From positions 1 through 24,142 of the forward strand of contig JAEZVB010000068.1 in NCBI GenBank assembly GCA_023443285.1: a stretch of 24,142 bases of DNA, read 5' to 3'. This document shows positions 6,802 to 14,421 of this stretch, one piece after another. Position 1 is the first letter of the stretch; every line of letters starts with the position of its first letter. Position numbers and translations under genes: made by a program. The notes below the pieces were generated by a model. That model saw only the letters and a list, made by a program, of their open reading frames with translations, did no database searches and had not been told where the DNA came from. Source of the DNA: Bacillota bacterium (GTDB lineage Bacteria > Bacillota > Negativicutes > Sporomusales > Sporomusaceae).

Positions 6802-8340
6802 TTAGTTGGTGCCACAGGGACCTTTAGCCGTAATTTCTTTAGGGATGCCGGCTTGAATTGCATTTTCATGAAACAGAGAAGCTAGGTGATGGGCGGCCGC
6901 TTGGTAGGCTGATTTATCCTGCCAGGAGTCGGCTGGGATAAGCAGACTTTCAGGAACTTCTGGGCAGATTGCCGGTATGGGCAGATTAAATATAGGGTCA
7001 GTTATATATGGGACATTATCCAGACTTCCATCAATAGCGGCTGCTACCATTTTTCTGGTATAGTGGATGTCAATTCGTTTACCAATGCCATAACGCCCAC
7101 CTTGCCAGCCGGTATTCACTAAAAATATCCGGACATTGTGGGTGGCTATTTTTTCTTTTAGAAGATTGGCGTATACAATTGGAGCAAGTGGAAGAAACGG
7201 GGCGCCAAAACAGGCTGAAAAAGTTGCCTGTGGTTCAGTAATACCGCGCTCTGTACCTGCCAATTTACTAGTATAGCCAGAAAGAAAATAATATAATGCT
7301 TGCTGAGGGGTGAGCTTAGCAATGGGTGGCAACACGCCAAAGGCATCAGCTGTTAATAAAATGATGCTACGCGGGTGGGACCCGATACCAGGGAAAACAC
7401 TGTTATGGATATGATTCATCGGATAAGCCGCCCGGGTATTTTCGGTTAGTGATTGACTGTCATAGTTGGGGATACGCTCTGCATTATCGATTACCACATT
7501 TTCTAATATTGCGCCGAATCTGAGGGCATCCCAGATTTGCGGTTCTTTTTTAGAAGAAAGGCCGATACACTTGGCATAGCAGCCGCCCTCAATGTTAAAG
7601 ATGCCTGATGGACTCCAGGCGTGTTCGTCATCACCGATAAGACTATAGCAAGTATCGGTTGACAGTGAGGTTTTGCCGGTACCAGACAAGCCGAAGAATA
7701 AAGTTGTTTTTTCGTCAGTAGTCTGATTAGCCGAACAGTGCATTGTCAGAATACCTTGTTTGGGCAATAGATAATTCATCACTGAGAAAATAGATTTCTT
7801 TATTTCGCCGGCATAGTGTGTTCCGCCAATAAGTATAATTTTCTTTTGCAAATGAACGATAATAAAGCTTTTGGAGTTTGTGCCGTCAAGTTTGGGATCG
7901 GCAGTAAACCCGGGTGCTGCTAAAATTGTTAATTGGGGTTCAGTGGCGACAGGCTGATTAATGTCCTGTGGCCGGAGCAACAGCTGCTGAACAAAGATAT
8001 TTTGCCAAGCAAGCTCGTTAATGATTTTTACCGACAATGAATAGTTTGGATCAGCACCCGCATAGCCTGAAAATACGAATAAATCTTTGCCGCGGAAGTA
8101 ATCCAGCATTTTGTTGTGAAGACTTTCAAATTGAGATTCTGATATTTTTTGATTATTTTCCCACCAAATGTCATCTTGGGTATCTATTGTTTCTACAATG
8201 AATTTATCATTGGGAGAACGACCGGTATGTACGCCGGTGTATACTAAGAAAGCACCGGTGTGTGTCAGCTGACCTTCCTTTCGCTGTATTGCCAATTCAA
8301 CTAATTTTGCAATGGCGGTATTAAAGTAAAGCATATACAT
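6802..8340 (-). CDS. pckA: phosphoenolpyruvate carboxykinase (ATP), copy 1
   Basis: Interconverts oxaloacetate + ATP and PEP + CO2 + ADP, the branch point between the C4 acids and glycolysis or gluconeogenesis. 512 aa, the usual ATP-type length is about 530. Visible motifs: substrate-site TGRSPNDKF (39-47), metal and PEP loop GGTHYAGEIKKS (172-183), HCSAN (201-205), P-loop GLSGTGKT (217-224), kinase-2 IGDDEHAW (235-242) and the lid GITEPQATFSACFGAPF. All catalytic residues I can judge are present. The ATG at 8340 follows GGGAGGAG (minus strand, 8343-8350). A few positions differ from the second copy at 12841, notably NTGWQGGRYGIG here against NTGWSGGPYGVG there. It is monocistronic between two terminators. 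Confidence 0.95.
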   Translation of the reverse strand: MYMLYFNTAIAKLVELAIQRKEGQLTHTGAFLVYTGVHTGRSPNDKFIVETIDTQDDIWWENNQKISESQFESLHNKMLDYFRGKDLFVFSGYAGADPNYSLSVKIINELAWQNIFVQQLLLRPQDINQPVATEPQLTILAAPGFTADPKLDGTNSKSFIIVHLQKKIILIGGTHYAGEIKKSIFSVMNYLLPKQGILTMHCSANQTTDEKTTLFFGLSGTGKTSLSTDTCYSLIGDDEHAWSPSGIFNIEGGCYAKCIGLSSKKEPQIWDALRFGAILENVVIDNAERIPNYDSQSLTENTRAAYPMNHIHNSVFPGIGSHPRSIILLTADAFGVLPPIAKLTPQQALYYFLSGYTSKLAGTERGITEPQATFSACFGAPFLPLAPIVYANLLKEKIATHNVRIFLVNTGWQGGRYGIGKRIDIHYTRKMVAAAIDGSLDNVPYITDPIFNLPIPAICPEVPESLLIPADSWQDKSAYQAAAHHLASLFHENAIQAGIPKEITAKGPCGTN

Positions 8341-8350
8341 TTCTCCTCCC

Positions 8351-8371
8351 TACAATTATCAAATTATTGTA
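8351..8371 (-). promoter_or_regulatory. imperfect palindrome just before the pckA ribosome site
   Basis: TACAAT and ATTGTA (6-bp arms) bound a 21-base near-palindrome with one further symmetric pair run inside. It abuts the ribosome site of pckA copy 1. It could be an operator or a weak leader hairpin. A convincing promoter between here and 8423 was not found. Confidence 0.3.
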
Positions 8372-8412
8372 AGATATATTATTCAGACAATAATTAAATG
8401 CGTTAAGGAGGT

Positions 8413-8447
8413 TAAAAAATAAATAAACCGTCATAATAGACGGTTTA
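8413..8447 (-). terminator. intrinsic terminator of the HD-GYP gene
   Basis: A 9-bp perfect stem (TAAACCGTC, 8424-8432, with 8439-8447) and a 6-base loop, followed on the minus strand by TTTATTTTTTAA. It begins 3 bases past the HD-GYP stop. Confidence 0.9.
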
Positions 8448-8449
8448 CA

Positions 8450-9523
8450 CTAGCGTACTATGTAGTGAATACTAATATCGGTTTGTTCGGATAAATCAAT
8501 GACTGTTCCATTATCTAACTGAACCATGGAGCGTTCCGGGGCGGATTTATTAATAAATACTACCCGGCCTTGGCTTCCATCAGTAAGGGCTACCCGGTTA
8601 CCAGATAGAAAATTAGTCATATTATCAATAAATTTTATACATGTTTTGGGGTCAAGCCGGAAAACTTCCTCGCGCAGCTTTTGCAGACTAGAATAGGGAC
8701 TTAGTCTGGAGTGGGGATTTTCGCAGTTGATGGTCATCCCTTCATCGTACACGTCTGCCACGGCCACAATTTTTGCATAAGGATGAATATAATAATCACC
8801 AATGCCACCAGGGTAACCACTTCCATCCCGTCTTTCATGGTGCTGGAAAACGGCGGCGGAAATACTCCGTGAAATATTGGGAACCTTACTTACCAGATGA
8901 TACCCATGGGCAACATGCTGCTTATATTCTAGATAAGCAGCTGATGGTAGCCGGGTAGGGCAATGAAGCAGTTCTGGCGGTAGGAGCGATTTGCCAACAT
9001 CATGCAACAATCCGGCCAGAGAGATGGCATTGACCGAATCAGGCGGATAGTTGAGCCACGTGGCAACAAGTGCGGAAATGGCACTTACATTGACACTGTG
9101 ATACATGGTGTAGTCATCGCAAGGCGGTAAATTATATAACTGGTCAATAACATTTCCGGCCTCGATAACCCCAGCGGCAAGCTCATCAGCAGTGGCAGTA
9201 AAGGTATCTATAGGAATTTCCTGACTGGCTCTGATATCGTCAAAAGCTTTTTGGACAATGGTAACTGATTGGTTATAAGTATTGAGAAATTTTTGCAGTC
9301 GAGGTTCGATAATAGGGTTAAAGGTGGTTACTTCAGCATAGACGCAAACATAAGGAATTTGCCATAGGGTTAATCTTTGAATCATATGTTGAGTCAGGAT
9401 ACTGTGTTCACTAAATAATATTTTTCCGTCATCAGAGCAGACATCACGGGCCAATTCCATTCCAGGAACAAGATATTCGATATTTTGTTCAACGATTTTA
9501 CGGTTCTCGCCTGTTGTGCTCAT
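8450..9523 (-). CDS. HD-GYP domain protein, probable cyclic-di-GMP phosphodiesterase
   Basis: 357 aa from the ATG at 9523, which follows GAGG by 5 bases. A TTG start at 9553 would add 10 residues but has no ribosome site. The N-terminal ~100 residues resemble the part before HD-GYP in many Firmicute proteins (LVPGMELARDVCSDDGKILF). The HD dyad is His174-Asp175 in LLHDVGK, HHE is at 228-230 and GYP at 236-238 in DGSGYPGG. These residues bind the metal centre that hydrolyses cyclic di-GMP. After VADVYD, the usual ALTSDRPYR stretch is replaced by a divergent segment (EGMTINCENPHSRLSPY), so activity is likely but not certain. The C-terminal ~55 residues (GNRVALTDGSQGRVVFIN) form the short beta tail common in this group. 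No receiver or membrane domain was seen. It has its own terminator. Confidence 0.9.
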   Translation of the reverse strand: MSTTGENRKIVEQNIEYLVPGMELARDVCSDDGKILFSEHSILTQHMIQRLTLWQIPYVCVYAEVTTFNPIIEPRLQKFLNTYNQSVTIVQKAFDDIRASQEIPIDTFTATADELAAGVIEAGNVIDQLYNLPPCDDYTMYHSVNVSAISALVATWLNYPPDSVNAISLAGLLHDVGKSLLPPELLHCPTRLPSAAYLEYKQHVAHGYHLVSKVPNISRSISAAVFQHHERRDGSGYPGGIGDYYIHPYAKIVAVADVYDEGMTINCENPHSRLSPYSSLQKLREEVFRLDPKTCIKFIDNMTNFLSGNRVALTDGSQGRVVFINKSAPERSMVQLDNGTVIDLSEQTDISIHYIVR

Positions 9524-9565
9524 AAAAACCTCGCTACATAAGAATAAGTCCAATTACATGCATTT

Positions 9566-9593
9566 ATTATATACTAAAAAATGGTGGAATTAA
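9566..9593 (-). promoter_or_regulatory. weak candidate promoter for the HD-GYP gene
   Basis: Minus strand: perfect -10 TATAAT (9566-9571) with a poor -35 TTAATT (9588-9593) at 16 bases. The start would lie about 35 bases before the ATG at 9523. Confidence 0.35.
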
Positions 9594-9653
9594 ATTACTT
9601 TGTGTAATCTTGTTAAATATTGTTTGAATTTGCTATAGACAAGTCTTTATAAA

Positions 9654-9698
9654 GTACTGATAGATAATATATAATAGTACGTAAGGTAAGTATTATCT
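9654..9698 (+). promoter_or_regulatory. -10 element with flanking inverted repeats, before the TM1266-like gene
   Basis: TATAAT at 9670-9675 lies between two inverted repeats: GTACT/AGTAC (9654-9658, 9676-9680) and AGATAATA/TATTATCT (9662-9669, 9691-9698). The -35 at the right distance (TTATAA) is poor. The symmetry around the -10 suggests a repressor site, since only the right arm of the second repeat would be in the RNA. Confidence 0.35.
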
Positions 9699-9713
9699 GG
9701 AGGTGTTGTTATA

Positions 9714-9971
9714 ATGAAGGATTGCTCGATAATCATGACCATTATCCAGGACAATCGTGTGGAAACAGCAGTAAAGGTTCAAGATGTACTTACAAAATAT
9801 GGCTGCCATATTCGGGTCAGGTTAGGTCTTCACGAAGCGGCTGTAAGTTCTTGTACCAACAGTGGCTTAATTTTGCTTCAGTTATGCGGGGAGGATGTAC
9901 CAGTAAAGCATATCGAACAAGAACTTCAGCAAATACCTAATGTAAAAGTAAAGTATATGAGTATTGATTAG
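9714..9971 (+). CDS. TM1266-like ACT/NikR-fold small protein (putative iron-only hydrogenase system regulator family)
   Basis: 85 aa. The ATG at 9714 follows GGAGGTG by about 8 bases. The pattern IIMTIIQDNRVETAVKVQDVLTKYGCHIRVRLGLHE, a hydrophobic strand (GLILLQLCG), then VKHIEQELQQIPNVKVKYM is a beta-alpha-beta-beta-alpha-beta ACT-like fold. It matches the TM1266 family, small dimeric proteins often found beside [FeFe]-hydrogenase maturation genes and annotated as their regulators. No hydrogenase or Hyd maturation gene is in this window, so the assignment rests on pattern alone. The loop SSCTNS differs from the usual glycine-rich turn. It is monocistronic, with a GC-rich hairpin right after the stop. 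Confidence 0.75.
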   Translation: MKDCSIIMTIIQDNRVETAVKVQDVLTKYGCHIRVRLGLHEAAVSSCTNSGLILLQLCGEDVPVKHIEQELQQIPNVKVKYMSID

Positions 9972-9976
9972 TGGGT

Positions 9977-10000
9977 ACGGGCGCGGTTTTCCGCGCTCGT
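9977..10000 (+). terminator. GC-rich hairpin with weak T tract
   Basis: A 10-bp stem (ACGGGCGCGG/CCGCGCTCGT, one G-U pair) and a TTTT loop, starting 5 bases past the stop of the 85-aa gene. The following AGCTCTTTGTTG is only moderately T-rich. Confidence 0.65.
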
Positions 10001-10009
10001 AGCTCTTTG

Positions 10010-10038
10010 TTGACAAATAGAGGAAACAATAATATACT
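10010..10038 (+). promoter_or_regulatory. sigma-A promoter of the ybaK-B3/B4-thrC-pckA operon
   Basis: -35 TTGACA (10010-10015), 17-base spacer, -10 TATACT (10033-10038), close to consensus. The start is expected near 10045, giving a leader of about 55 bases. Confidence 0.85.
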
Positions 10039-10100
10039 GTGAAAAAATGCAAGAGCTATAGATTTTTCTAATCGCTCAAGATAATTAGAGGAGAAACATA

Positions 10101-10586
10101 TTGGCGATGAAGACAAATGCTGCTAGAATATTAGATGGCCTTAAAATTCCATATGAATTGCGTGAGTATGAAGTTGATGAGGCTGATTTAAGTGCACAGC
10201 ATGTAGCAGAAAAAGTGGGGATGCCTGATGGACAAGTCTATAAAACGTTGGTAGCTAGAGGTGATAAAACCGGCGTTATTATGGCTTGCATCCCAGGAGC
10301 CGCCGAACTTAACCTAAAAGCTTTGGCTACTGCCAGCGGCAATAAGAAAGTTGAAATGGTATCCTTAAAAGAGGTACAACCGCTTACCGGGTATATTAGG
10401 GGCGGGGTTTCACCGCTCGGAGCGAAAAAGCGTTATCCTGTATTTATCGATAAAAGCGTAGCTGAGTGGCAGGTAATTGCGGTTAGCGCAGGTGTAAGAG
10501 GGTGTCAAATTGTCCTTTCGCCTGAACACTTAATGCAAGCAGCGAATGCTCAGCTTTGTCATATTGCCCGTAGTAGCAAAGAGTAG
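10101..10586 (+). CDS. ybaK: Cys-tRNA(Pro)/Cys-tRNA(Cys) deacylase, YbaK family
   Basis: Hydrolyses mischarged aminoacyl-tRNA in trans, classically Cys-tRNA(Pro), protecting translation fidelity. 161 aa, the normal YbaK length. The conserved lysine lies in QVYKTLVARG (Lys48), and the family signature GYIRGGVSPLGAKK is at 97-110. The start is TTG at 10101, 7 bases after AGAGGAG; the in-frame ATG at 10107 would be 13 bases away, so TTG is preferred. It is the first gene of an operon with the B3/B4 protein 34 bases downstream. YbaK relatives differ in preferred amino acid (Cys, Ala, Ser), so exact specificity is not fixed by sequence. Confidence 0.92.
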   Translation: MAMKTNAARILDGLKIPYELREYEVDEADLSAQHVAEKVGMPDGQVYKTLVARGDKTGVIMACIPGAAELNLKALATASGNKKVEMVSLKEVQPLTGYIRGGVSPLGAKKRYPVFIDKSVAEWQVIAVSAGVRGCQIVLSPEHLMQAANAQLCHIARSSKE

Positions 10587-10620
10587 TATTTGAAATGTCC
10601 GGGAGGGGTATATTTATATT

Positions 10621-11292
10621 ATGAAAATTACAATTCATGAAAGCATTAGTCATGTTATTCCAAATTGCCGCTTAGGATATTTGACTATAAATGATGTTGT
10701 TGTTCGAGGTACGCCGACAGCTTTGAGTCAACAGTTTGATAAGTTGCAGATTGAAGTGGGGCAGGCATACAATATGGATATTCTGCCAAAGCTCCCAAGA
10801 ATTTTGGCTGTGCGTAATATGTACAAAAAACTGCACTTTGATCCGTCGCGCTACCGCCCCGCATCAGAGGCCTTGGTACGGCGTGTACTACAGAAAAAAA
10901 ACCTGTACTATGTAAATAGTGCAGTAGATGTCAATAACTATTGCTCGATTAAGTATTTGTTGCCATTTGGACTTTATGATTTAGATGAGATTGTCGGCGA
11001 TGTTAGCTACAGATTGGCAACAGAAGGACATTATATTAATATGGCTGGTAAGTCTGTTTCTACAGAAGACAAACCGTTTTTGACAGATAACATTGGCGTA
11101 TTTGGCAATCCTACCGCAGATTCACGTCGGACGGCTGTTACTTTGGCATCTCGTAATATATTAGCCGTTGTTTATGCCGATGAAAATGTTAGCACTCCGG
11201 AATTAAACGAGATATTAGACTTTGCGTCTGATATGTTTGTTTGCTATAATGGCGGCACTGTAACTGGAAAGTATATTGTTAATAACGAATAG
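10621..11292 (+). CDS. free-standing B3/B4 tRNA-binding domain protein
   Basis: 223 aa. It matches the B3/B4 domain of the phenylalanyl-tRNA synthetase beta subunit (PheT), which holds the editing site for Tyr-tRNA(Phe), but nothing else of PheT is present. Recognisable stretches: LPRILAVRNMYKKLHFDPSRYRPASEALVRRVLQ (the N-terminal core), VDVNNYCSIKYLLPFGLYDLDEI and the end region TDNIGVFGNPTADSRRTAV. Such free-standing proteins are widespread in Firmicutes and archaea and are suspected to hydrolyse or bind misacylated tRNA or amino acid derivatives, but the substrate is not established. The GGAGG is about 14 bases before the ATG at 10621, longer than usual, which may mean lower translation. 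Its place between ybaK and thrC supports a role linked to aminoacyl-tRNA or amino acid handling. Confidence 0.88.
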   Translation: MKITIHESISHVIPNCRLGYLTINDVVVRGTPTALSQQFDKLQIEVGQAYNMDILPKLPRILAVRNMYKKLHFDPSRYRPASEALVRRVLQKKNLYYVNSAVDVNNYCSIKYLLPFGLYDLDEIVGDVSYRLATEGHYINMAGKSVSTEDKPFLTDNIGVFGNPTADSRRTAVTLASRNILAVVYADENVSTPELNEILDFASDMFVCYNGGTVTGKYIVNNE

Positions 11293-11327
11293 TTGTAGAT
11301 TTTGGATTTAGTGGGAGGAGACTTTGT

Positions 11328-12827
11328 ATGTATTTTAGCACACGGGGTCAGGGTGACCGGTTAACAGCAGCGCAGGCCATTGCACAAGGTATAGCTCCTG
11401 ATGGTGGATTGTATGTACCTGAGGCTATACCCTGCGTAGACAACTTGTTTATTGATGGTTTACAATCACTTAGCTATCAAGACCGTGCGGCTGCTGTATT
11501 GCAGCTCTATTTGACTGACTATTCGCAGGATGAGTTAAAAAGTTGTGTAGCCGATGCTTACGGCGGCGGTAAGTTTAGTAGTCCGGCTGTAGCACCTGTT
11601 GTCAAAGTTGGTGCTAATGCGTTTGCCTTAGAATTATGGCATGGACCAACCAGCGCTTTTAAAGATATGGCGCTTCAGTTATTACCCAGGCTGTTATCTT
11701 GTGCGCTTAAGAAGATTGGCGAACAATCACAAATAGTTATTCTTGTTGCTACTTCCGGGGACACTGGCAAAGCTGCTCTCGAAGGCTTTAAGGATGTTGA
11801 ACAAACGCAAGTCATGGTATTTTACCCGGAGGAGGGGGTAAGTCAGATACAGCGATTGCAGATGATTACTCAGGAAGGGGGAAATCTTAAAGTATTTGCT
11901 GTAAAAGGTAATTTTGACGATGCCCAAACTGGTGTAAAACGCATTTTTAGCGACAATGACTTTAACGCGGATCTTGCCGATAAAGGGTTTAAGTTGTCGT
12001 CTGCTAACTCTATTAACTGGGGTCGCTTAGTGCCGCAGATTGTATACTATTTTAGTGCTTATGCAGATTTGGTGCGGGAGAAGCAGATTACACAAGGTAA
12101 TAAAGTAAATTTCGTTGTTCCTACCGGGAATTTTGGTAATATTTTGGCGGGATATTATGCGAAACAAATGGGATTACCTATTAAAAAGCTGATCTGTGCT
12201 TCTAATAGTAATAATGTGTTGACTGATTTCCTTACAACCGGAGTCTATAGTCGGAACCGGCAGTTCTATAAAACATTCTCACCTTCAATGGATATTTTGA
12301 TCTCCAGTAATTTGGAACGCTTGTTGTATCATGTTACCAATCAGGACTCACAGCAGGTCAGCAAGTGGATGACAGAACTCAACACCACTGGGGAATATCG
12401 CATTGGTGATAAGTATTTGGCCGTTATCAAAGAGTTGTTTCCGTCAGGGTGGGTGGATGATACTCAAACAGCAGCAACCATTGGCCGAGTACATAAGGAG
12501 TTTGGATATGCTCTTGACCCGCATACGGCTGTTGCTTGGCAAGTGGCCGAAACCTATTGCCAGCAGACTGGTGATGCTACGCCCAATATTATTGTATCTA
12601 CCGCAAGCCCGTTTAAATTTAACCAAACCGTGCTAAACGCATTAACCGTAACTGGTAGTTCTAACGACAAATCCGAATTTGCAGTTCTAAAGCAACTCTC
12701 TGAAACCATTGGTATGCCGGTGCCGACAGCACTGGCAGAACTTGAAAATAAGGCAATACGTTTTACGAGTGTTTGCGATAAACAAGACATGCCTAATGTA
12801 GTAAAAAATGCGCTCGATATTATGTAG
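11328..12827 (+). CDS. thrC: threonine synthase
   Basis: PLP enzyme turning O-phospho-homoserine into threonine, the last step of threonine synthesis. 499 aa, matching the long (E. coli-like) class. The N-terminus STRGQGDRLTAAQAIAQGIAPDGGLYVP is characteristic. The PLP lysine is Lys112 in HGPTSAFKDMALQ, and the phosphate-binding loop ATSGDTGKAAL and PTGNFGNILAGYYAKQMGLP are intact. GGGAGGAG sits before the ATG at 11328. It is the third gene of the operon, 35 bases after the B3/B4 gene, with pckA copy 2 starting 13 bases past its stop. No homoserine kinase or dehydrogenase gene is adjacent. Confidence 0.97.
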   Translation: MYFSTRGQGDRLTAAQAIAQGIAPDGGLYVPEAIPCVDNLFIDGLQSLSYQDRAAAVLQLYLTDYSQDELKSCVADAYGGGKFSSPAVAPVVKVGANAFALELWHGPTSAFKDMALQLLPRLLSCALKKIGEQSQIVILVATSGDTGKAALEGFKDVEQTQVMVFYPEEGVSQIQRLQMITQEGGNLKVFAVKGNFDDAQTGVKRIFSDNDFNADLADKGFKLSSANSINWGRLVPQIVYYFSAYADLVREKQITQGNKVNFVVPTGNFGNILAGYYAKQMGLPIKKLICASNSNNVLTDFLTTGVYSRNRQFYKTFSPSMDILISSNLERLLYHVTNQDSQQVSKWMTELNTTGEYRIGDKYLAVIKELFPSGWVDDTQTAATIGRVHKEFGYALDPHTAVAWQVAETYCQQTGDATPNIIVSTASPFKFNQTVLNALTVTGSSNDKSEFAVLKQLSETIGMPVPTALAELENKAIRFTSVCDKQDMPNVVKNALDIM

Positions 12828-12840
12828 AGGAGTAGAAGGT

Positions 12841-14376
12841 ATGCGTGAGATTGTATATCATGATTTATGTTCTGCACAGTTGGTAGAAGCCGCAATTAAA
12901 AGGGGGGAGGGTCAATTGACCGCCAGTGGTGCGCTGCAAGTTACTACTGGTAAATATACAGGCCGCTCACCTAATGACAAATTTATTGTTGATACGCCTG
13001 ACGTTCACGATAAGATTGCGTGGAGTGGAAATAAGCCATTTGCCATGGATAAATTTGATCAGCTGTATAATAAGATGCAATCATATATGCAAAACCGTGA
13101 AATCTTTATTTTTAACGGTTTCGCTGGTGCTGATCCGGAAAATCGCATTCGCGTTCAATTTTTTAATGAATTTGCTTGGCAGAATTTATTTGTGCATCAA
13201 TTGTTTATTCGTCCGGAAATAACACAATCGGAAACGGAATTTGATTATAAAGTGATTTGCCTTCCTGGCTTTAAGGCTGACCCTACCGTGGATGGTACTG
13301 CCTCTGAAGCTTTTATCATTCTCAATTTTACAAAACGTTTAGTGCTTATTGGCGGTACACATTACGCCGGAGAGATGAAAAAATCAATATTTACCGTTAT
13401 GAACTATATCCTGCCTGAACAGGATGTTTTATCAATGCATTGTTCGGCCAATGTCGGCGCTAGCGGAGATACAGCGCTGTTTTTTGGGCTAAGCGGCACC
13501 GGAAAAACCACCTTATCGGCCGATCCTGCCCGTCGATTGATTGGGGATGATGAGCATGGCTGGAGTAATAATGGCATTTTCAATTTTGAAGGTGGCTGTT
13601 ATGCAAAATGTATTGGCCTTACCCAGGAGACTGAACCGCAGATATGGGATGCTATCCGGTTTGGTGCTGTGTTAGAAAATGTGGTTATTGATTCGACTAC
13701 TCGTCTGCCGGATTTTGCTGACGGTTCGATCACTGAGAACACCAGAGTTGCTTATCCTGTAGATTATATTCCTAATGCGGTCATTCCCGGCATAGCTGGG
13801 CATCCGCAAACCATTATATTTTTGACTGCTGATGCCTTTGGTGTGTTGCCGCCAATTGCCAAACTTAACACTGAACAAGCGATGTATCATTTTTTATCAG
13901 GTTACACCAGCAAGCTTGCAGGTACTGAACGCGGTATTACTGAGCCACAGGCCACTTTTTCGACTTGTTTTGGCGCACCATTTTTACCTTTATCTGCTCA
14001 AAAATATGCGAAGCTTCTGGGTGAAAAACTCAAGTGCCATCAAACCAACGTATTCTTAATTAATACTGGTTGGTCAGGTGGACCCTATGGTGTTGGCAAT
14101 CGCATAAAGTTGGCCTATACCAGAGCTATGGTAACAGCTGCTATCGAAGGTCAATTGGCCGAAATGTCTTACCAACTGGATCCGATTTTCAATGTCTACG
14201 TGCCGGAAAGCTGCCCTGGTGTACCTACAGAAATTTTAATACCACGTAGTACCTGGAAGGATAAAGCCGCTTATGACTGTAAAGCTAAGGAGCTTGCCCG
14301 GTTGTTTGCGGAAAACTCCAATAGCTTTGCCGACGCTATTGACCCAGAAATTATTGCTGCCGGACCAAAAAGTTAA
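12841..14376 (+). CDS. pckA: phosphoenolpyruvate carboxykinase (ATP), copy 2
   Basis: Same reaction as the gene at 6802. 511 aa from the ATG at 12841, which follows GAGGAG by about 8 bases. An upstream in-frame ATG at 12808 lies inside thrC and has no ribosome site. Motifs: TGRSPNDKF (40-48), GGTHYAGEMKKS (171-182), HCSAN (200-204), P-loop GLSGTGKT (216-223), kinase-2 IGDDEHGW (234-241), GITEPQATFSTCFGAPF and NTGWSGGPYGVGNR. By eye the two proteins agree at well over half of positions along their full length, but their DNA is clearly diverged, so this is an old paralogue pair or two acquisitions. Being last in an operon with thrC, this copy should follow biosynthetic expression, whereas copy 1 is monocistronic. 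Confidence 0.95.
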   Translation: MREIVYHDLCSAQLVEAAIKRGEGQLTASGALQVTTGKYTGRSPNDKFIVDTPDVHDKIAWSGNKPFAMDKFDQLYNKMQSYMQNREIFIFNGFAGADPENRIRVQFFNEFAWQNLFVHQLFIRPEITQSETEFDYKVICLPGFKADPTVDGTASEAFIILNFTKRLVLIGGTHYAGEMKKSIFTVMNYILPEQDVLSMHCSANVGASGDTALFFGLSGTGKTTLSADPARRLIGDDEHGWSNNGIFNFEGGCYAKCIGLTQETEPQIWDAIRFGAVLENVVIDSTTRLPDFADGSITENTRVAYPVDYIPNAVIPGIAGHPQTIIFLTADAFGVLPPIAKLNTEQAMYHFLSGYTSKLAGTERGITEPQATFSTCFGAPFLPLSAQKYAKLLGEKLKCHQTNVFLINTGWSGGPYGVGNRIKLAYTRAMVTAAIEGQLAEMSYQLDPIFNVYVPESCPGVPTEILIPRSTWKDKAAYDCKAKELARLFAENSNSFADAIDPEIIAAGPKS

Positions 14377-14380
14377 TTTG

Positions 14381-14420
14381 AAAGGCCACCATTTATCGGA
14401 GGTATAAATGGCGGCCTTTT
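14381..14420. terminator. strong bidirectional intrinsic terminator
   Basis: A 16-bp stem with one mismatch (14381-14396 with 14404-14419), a 7-base loop and a T7 run on the plus strand. It ends the ybaK-pckA operon. On the minus strand it lies directly after the polymerase stop at 14422 and is followed by a short AT stretch, so it probably ends the end-joining operon too. Confidence 0.9.
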
Positions 14421-14421
14421 T

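Noticed and set aside
6802..14376. The two pckA genes as an assembly duplication or recent tandem copy
   Set aside because: The DNA sequences differ widely and flanks are unrelated, although the proteins align along their whole length.
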